Shown here in pieces: positions 59,722 to 64,000 of a DNA stretch of 64,000 bases (positions are counted from its first letter, which is position 1; the number at the start of each line of letters is the position of its first letter). Position numbers and translations under genes: made by a program. The DNA lies in the NCBI GenBank assembly GCA_963846505.1, contig CAWJWD010000004.1:434001-498000 (forward strand). The letters are read 5' to 3'. The notes beneath the pieces were generated by a model. That model saw only the letters and a program-made list of their open reading frames with translations, searched no databases and was not told where the DNA came from. Source of the DNA: JACVRW01 sp963846505. GTDB lineage: Bacteria; Actinomycetota; Thermoleophilia; Solirubrobacterales; Thermoleophilaceae.

Positions 59722-60411
59722 CTAGCTCTCCTCGAGCGCGTCGAGGGCCTGCAGCGCGGCTTCCTGCTCCGCGCTCTTCTTCGTCTTTCCCTCGCCACGA
59801 CCCAGCTCCTCGCCGCCTACCTCCGCCACGGCGACGAAGCTGCGGTCGTGCGCAGGCCCCTGCTCGGCGACGGTGCGGTAGGCGACCACCTCGGCGCGGC
59901 GCGCCAGGCGCTCCTGCAGCACCGACTTGTAGTCGACCGGATGCTCGAGGGCGTCGGCGATCTCGGTCTCGAAGGACTTCACCACCGCGGGGGCCGTGCG
60001 ATCCAGGTCGAAAGCCAAGTACGAGGCGCCGATGATCGCCTCGCAGATCGAGGCCAGCACGCGCTCGGACTCGACCAGCAGGTCGGCGCTGCGGCCGGTG
60101 GCGCCGGCCGGCGCGGCCGCGCGCAGTCGCGCGGGCACGTCCAAGCCGCGTGCGACGCGAGCACAGGATGCGCCGCTGACCGCCTGAGCACGCACCTTGG
60201 TCAGCCGCCCGGCGCCGTAGCGCTCGAAGCGAGGAAACAAGTGGGTGGAGACCGCAAGGCTCAAGACGACATCCCCCAGGAACGCCAAGCGCTCGTACGA
60301 CTCGGCGCGGTGCTCGACCCAGGACGCGTGCATGAACGCCTGCCGCGCCAGGCCGTCGGGGAGCTCGGCAAGCAGCTCCGCAAGCGACTCAGTGCTCGAT
60401 CTCCGCGGCAT
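59722..60411 (-). CDS. rnc: Ribonuclease III
   Basis: 229 residues from ATG 60411, overlapping acpP by 23 bases because no later start exists. HRAESYERLAFLGDVVLSLAV is the RNase III signature (usual ERLEFLGDSVL; here E to A and S to V). A second acidic site is in SICEAIIGASYLAFD, and a C-terminal double-stranded RNA-binding domain follows (GEGKTKKSAEQEAALQAL). It processes rRNA and double-stranded RNA. The change ERLEFLGD to ERLAFLGD removes a conserved Glu; the metal-binding Asp stays. Confidence 0.9.
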   Translation of the reverse strand: MPRRSSTESLAELLAELPDGLARQAFMHASWVEHRAESYERLAFLGDVVLSLAVSTHLFPRFERYGAGRLTKVRAQAVSGASCARVARGLDVPARLRAAAPAGATGRSADLLVESERVLASICEAIIGASYLAFDLDRTAPAVVKSFETEIADALEHPVDYKSVLQERLARRAEVVAYRTVAEQGPAHDRSFVAVAEVGGEELGRGEGKTKKSAEQEAALQALDALEES

Positions 60412-60643
60412 GCGCGGTGACGAAGTCCGCGGCCTGACCAACCGTCAGGATCTTCGCCGCCTCCTCGTCGGGGATGCGGATGCCGTAGTTGTCCTCGAGC
60501 TCGACGACCAACTCCACCAGGTCGAGCGAGTCGGCCTCCAGATCCTGCTTGAAGCGGGTGTCCTCGCCGATGCGGGCAGGGTCCACCTCGAGCTCGGTGG
60601 CGAGATGGGCGCGGATGCGCTCGAGAACCTCGTCGCGGATCAT
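60389..60643 (-). CDS. acpP: Acyl carrier protein
   Basis: 84 residues. KQDLEADSLDLVELVVELED carries the phosphopantetheine Ser in ADSLD. Acidic four-helix pattern of fatty-acid ACP. ATG 60643 overlaps the plsX stop (ATGA). Confidence 0.96.
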   Translation of the reverse strand: MIRDEVLERIRAHLATELEVDPARIGEDTRFKQDLEADSLDLVELVVELEDNYGIRIPDEEAAKILTVGQAADFVTAHAAEIEH

Positions 60644-61680
60644 GGTGCGGCGACGCTACCAGCGGGCGCGGACCTCAACGCCCCGGCGGCTGCGAGGGCC
60701 GCCGCGGTGCGCCCCACCATGTCCTCGTCGACCGCTCGGCGGGCCAGTCGCACCGCGCTGGCGATGCCTTCGGGGCCGAAGCTGCCGTGCGCGACCACCA
60801 CCGGCTTGCGCAAGCCCAGCAGGATCGCCCCACCGACGGCCTCGGGATCGAGCTGCGCTCGGAGGCGCCCGAGCCGCCCCCGTACCAGCAGCCCGCCGAG
60901 GGTCGAGACGGGTCCCGACCTGATCGCCTCGCGGATCGCGCCGGTGACCGCCTTCGAGGTGCCCTCCATCACCTTCAGCGCGACGTTGCCGGTGAAGCCG
61001 TCGGTCACGATCACGTCCGCTCCCGCCCGCGGCAGGTCGAAGCCCTCGACGTTGCCGACGAAGTTCAGCGTGCCCCCCGCCAGCCGCTCGTGGGCGGCCT
61101 GGACGTCCGGGGTGCCCTTGCCCTGCTCCTCGCCCACCGACAGCAGCCCCACGCGCGGACGCTCGAGCCCGTAGACGGCCTCCATGAAGCAGGCGCCCAT
61201 GTAGGCGAACTGCTCGAGCTGCTCGGGTCGCACCTCGACGTTCGCCCCACAGTCGAGCAGCAGCACCGGGCCGGTGGGCACCGGCAACACGACCGCGAGG
61301 GCCGGGCGGTGCACCCCACGCTGGCGCTTGATGCGCAGCGTCGCCGCCGCGAGCGTCGGGCCGGTGCTGCCGGCGGACACGAGCGCGTCTGCGCGGTCGG
61401 CAGCGACGGCGTCGGCCGCCTGCACGATCGACGCCTGCGGACGCGAGCGCACGGCCCGCACGGGCTCCTCACCCGCGGCGATCGATTCGGGAGCGTCGAC
61501 GAACTGCACCATCGGCCCGCTCGCGCCGGAGGCGTCATCGCCGCCGGTCGACAGCGCCTCGGCGGACGCGGCGAGCGCGCTCGCCGGACCGAACACGAGC
61601 ACGGGCACGCCGGCACGCCGGGCACCGTCCGCGACGACGGCCGGACCCTGGTCGGCGCCGTTCGCGTCCAGCGCGATCAC
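60640..61680 (-). CDS. plsX: Phosphate acyltransferase PlsX
   Basis: 346 residues from GTG 61680. IALDANGADQGPAVVADGA (usual DAMGGD altered), ALVSAGSTGPTLAAATL, LLDCGANVEVRPEQLEQFA and DVIVTDGFTGNVALKVMEG are PlsX motifs. It makes acyl-phosphate from acyl-ACP for phospholipid synthesis. Coupled to acpP; follows rpmF by 12 bases. Confidence 0.95.
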   Translation of the reverse strand: MIALDANGADQGPAVVADGARRAGVPVLVFGPASALAASAEALSTGGDDASGASGPMVQFVDAPESIAAGEEPVRAVRSRPQASIVQAADAVAADRADALVSAGSTGPTLAAATLRIKRQRGVHRPALAVVLPVPTGPVLLLDCGANVEVRPEQLEQFAYMGACFMEAVYGLERPRVGLLSVGEEQGKGTPDVQAAHERLAGGTLNFVGNVEGFDLPRAGADVIVTDGFTGNVALKVMEGTSKAVTGAIREAIRSGPVSTLGGLLVRGRLGRLRAQLDPEAVGGAILLGLRKPVVVAHGSFGPEGIASAVRLARRAVDEDMVGRTAAALAAAGALRSAPAGSVAAP

Positions 61681-61692
61681 GCCGGGCGCAGC

Positions 61693-61896
61693 CTAGGTCT
61701 CGTCGTCGCCTGCCGCGCCGGGACCCTGGACGACGACCTCGCGGCCGGCGTAGGTGCCACAGCTGGGGCAGACGCGGTGCGGCAGACGCGGCGCATGACA
61801 GCGCGGGCAGTGCGCGATGCCGGGAGCCGAGATCTTGTGCTGGGAGCGGCGCTTGTTGGTCCGCGAGTGGGACTGTCGTTGCTTCGGGACGGCCAT
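61693..61896 (-). CDS. rpmF: Ribosomal protein L32
   Basis: 67 residues. MAVPKQRQSHSRTNKRRSQ is the L32 start, followed by a zinc ribbon CPRC...CPSC. C+ form, with zinc. Normal position after yceD and before plsX. Confidence 0.97.
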   Translation of the reverse strand: MAVPKQRQSHSRTNKRRSQHKISAPGIAHCPRCHAPRLPHRVCPSCGTYAGREVVVQGPGAAGDDET

Positions 61897-61937
61897 GAGA
61901 CGGGCAAGTGTAGCCGGGTGGCGGCCCCGTGCCCCCT

Positions 61938-62453
61938 CTAGTCGAGCTTCAGCTCGCGCAGCGCCGCCCAGCGCGGGTCCGGCTCGCGCTCGTGCACGTG
62001 CTCGGCCCCCGCCTCGTTGAGGTTCTCCCCACAGACCCCGCACAGCCCCTTGCAGTCCTCTCGACAGACGATCTGCGCCGGCAGCCCCAGCGCGAGTGCG
62101 TCCCGCGCCCAGGCGGCGAGATCCAGCTCCTGCTCGTCCAGGTACGGCGAGCGCAGCTCGTCGCCCCCGCCCGGCTGATCGACCTCGCGGGCATCGATCT
62201 GCAGCTTGCGCTCGGCCGGCTCGAGGCAGCGCATGCACGGCCCGTCCAGGACGGTGTCGAAGCGCAGCCGCAGGGCGTAGCCGTTGGTCGTGTGCGATAC
62301 GTCGACGGTCGCGTCCACGCAACCGTCGGGGATCGCGTAGCGCTGCCCCCCGAAGTCGAAGTCGTCCACTGGCACCTCGAGCTTCAGTTGGCGCCCCTCG
62401 CCGGAGGCGATCCTCAGCTGCCCGAGGTCGAAGATCTCGGTGCGCTGACCCAT
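61938..62453 (-). CDS. YceD/DUF177 family protein
   Basis: 171 residues. GPCMRCLEPAERKLQIDAREVD and QIVCREDCKGLCGVCGENLNE are the two Cys motifs of DUF177. In plants and bacteria it helps 23S rRNA maturation, and it is nearly always next to rpmF, as here (41 bases before it). Confidence 0.94.
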   Translation of the reverse strand: MGQRTEIFDLGQLRIASGEGRQLKLEVPVDDFDFGGQRYAIPDGCVDATVDVSHTTNGYALRLRFDTVLDGPCMRCLEPAERKLQIDAREVDQPGGGDELRSPYLDEQELDLAAWARDALALGLPAQIVCREDCKGLCGVCGENLNEAGAEHVHEREPDPRWAALRELKLD

Positions 62454-62492
62454 GGTTCGAGACTAGCGCCGGCCGCGGCCGGCGCTCACCCG

Positions 62493-62876
62493 CTAGCTCG
62501 AGCGTTCGATCAGCTCGACCCGGTAGCCGTCCGGGTCGCGCACGAACGCGATCCGGGGACCCTCGGTGCGCCCACCCGGGCGGTATGGCGGCTTCTCCGG
62601 CTCGATGCCGTCATCGGCCAGCGCCGCCAGCGTGCCGTCGAGGTCGTCGACGCCGAGCGCGATGTGGTTGTAGCCCGTGCCGAGCTCGTACGAGTCGACG
62701 CCGTGGTTGTAGGTCAGCTCGAGCGCGGTGCTGTCACCGGGGATGGCCATGAAGACGTTGATCGCCTCGTCGCCGATCGGCATCCGCCGCACTTCTTCGT
62801 AGCCGAGCTTCTCGTAGAAGGCGACCGAGCGATCGATGTCCCCGATCCGGTAGCACGTGTGGAGGTAGGAGGCCAT
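62493..62876 (-). CDS. VOC-family enzyme, lactoylglutathione-lyase (GloA)-like
   Basis: 127 residues. Two beta-alpha-beta repeats with metal ligands: His in SYLHTCYRI, Glu in ALELTYN, His in GYNHIALGV and Glu in GYRVELIER, as in glyoxalase I. Many actinobacteria lack glutathione, so mycothiol or another thiol adduct is a possible substrate. It starts 8 bases after the EttA stop and probably shares its transcript. Confidence 0.88.
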   Translation of the reverse strand: MASYLHTCYRIGDIDRSVAFYEKLGYEEVRRMPIGDEAINVFMAIPGDSTALELTYNHGVDSYELGTGYNHIALGVDDLDGTLAALADDGIEPEKPPYRPGGRTEGPRIAFVRDPDGYRVELIERSS

Positions 62877-62884
62877 GACGCCAA

Positions 62885-64000
<1,116 letters not shown>

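Noticed and set aside
56212..60420. A 1402-residue plus-strand open frame
   Set aside because: Antisense to smc and rnc; no motif or signal.

Overview
This window comes from a very GC-rich actinobacterium. The best guess is a Thermoleophilia / Solirubrobacterales-type lineage. That guess rests on gene content (WhiG/FliA-like sigma factor, SpoIIE-type phosphatase, RpsP/RplS cluster, ComM-DprA, Thermoleophilia-style zinc-ribbon and PH-domain proteins), on the many 4-base ATGA/GTGA gene overlaps, and on promoters of the TANNNT type. No tRNA, rRNA, CRISPR array, phage or insertion sequence was recognised, and no gap between genes exceeds about 300 bases.

Layout. (1) 1-13000: phosphate uptake. 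The start of a second PstS-like gene runs off the left edge. Two secreted proteins (PKD and beta-propeller) face the pstSCAB operon, which continues through a lipoprotein, two zinc-ribbon proteins and a three-module peptidoglycan hydrolase. (2) 13055-25850: an HD hydrolase, a CHAD (polyphosphate-binding) protein, a GT-C-like membrane protein, a sulfatase-family enzyme, a PHP-glycosyltransferase fusion resembling MgtA/SqdX, a 5'-nucleotidase, a PhoU-like (DUF47) protein, a PhoX-like phosphatase and an esterase. (3) 25888-46000: RNase HI, an EF-G paralogue, a partner-switching module (STAS, SpoIIE/kinase fusion, sigma factor, XerD), an L,D-transpeptidase, an epimerase/acyltransferase pair, formyl-THF cyclo-ligase, hydrolases, PH-domain proteins, IlvD, ThiD. 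(4) 45343-64000, almost all minus strand: the conserved bacterial core block dprA-comM / yraN-rnhB-lepB-rplS-trmD-rimM-khpA-rpsP-ffh, then stomatin/NfeD, ftsY, smc, rnc, acpP, plsX, rpmF, yceD, a VOC enzyme and the C-terminal part of an EttA-type ABC-F ATPase.

The strongest system-level signal is regulatory. Tandem TTCACA/TTCACC/GTAACC-like hexamers at exact 11-bp spacing (PHO-box-like) lie in front of pstS, the second pstS, the two secreted proteins, the 5'-nucleotidase, the PHP-glycosyltransferase, the PhoU-like/PhoX pair and probably the GT-C/sulfatase operon. In five arrays the last unit is followed 20 bp later by an NANNNT hexamer (TAGCGT, GAATCT, AAGGGT, AAAGGT). This suggests one phosphate-starvation regulon that also includes a glycolipid-type glycosyltransferase, consistent with membrane-lipid remodelling under phosphate limitation.

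A second recurrent signal is a TANNNT hexamer 7-9 nt upstream of ten start codons, implying leaderless transcripts. Four single-base frameshifts in three genes all fit one extra G or C in a short homopolymer run, so they are more likely sequence errors than gene decay.
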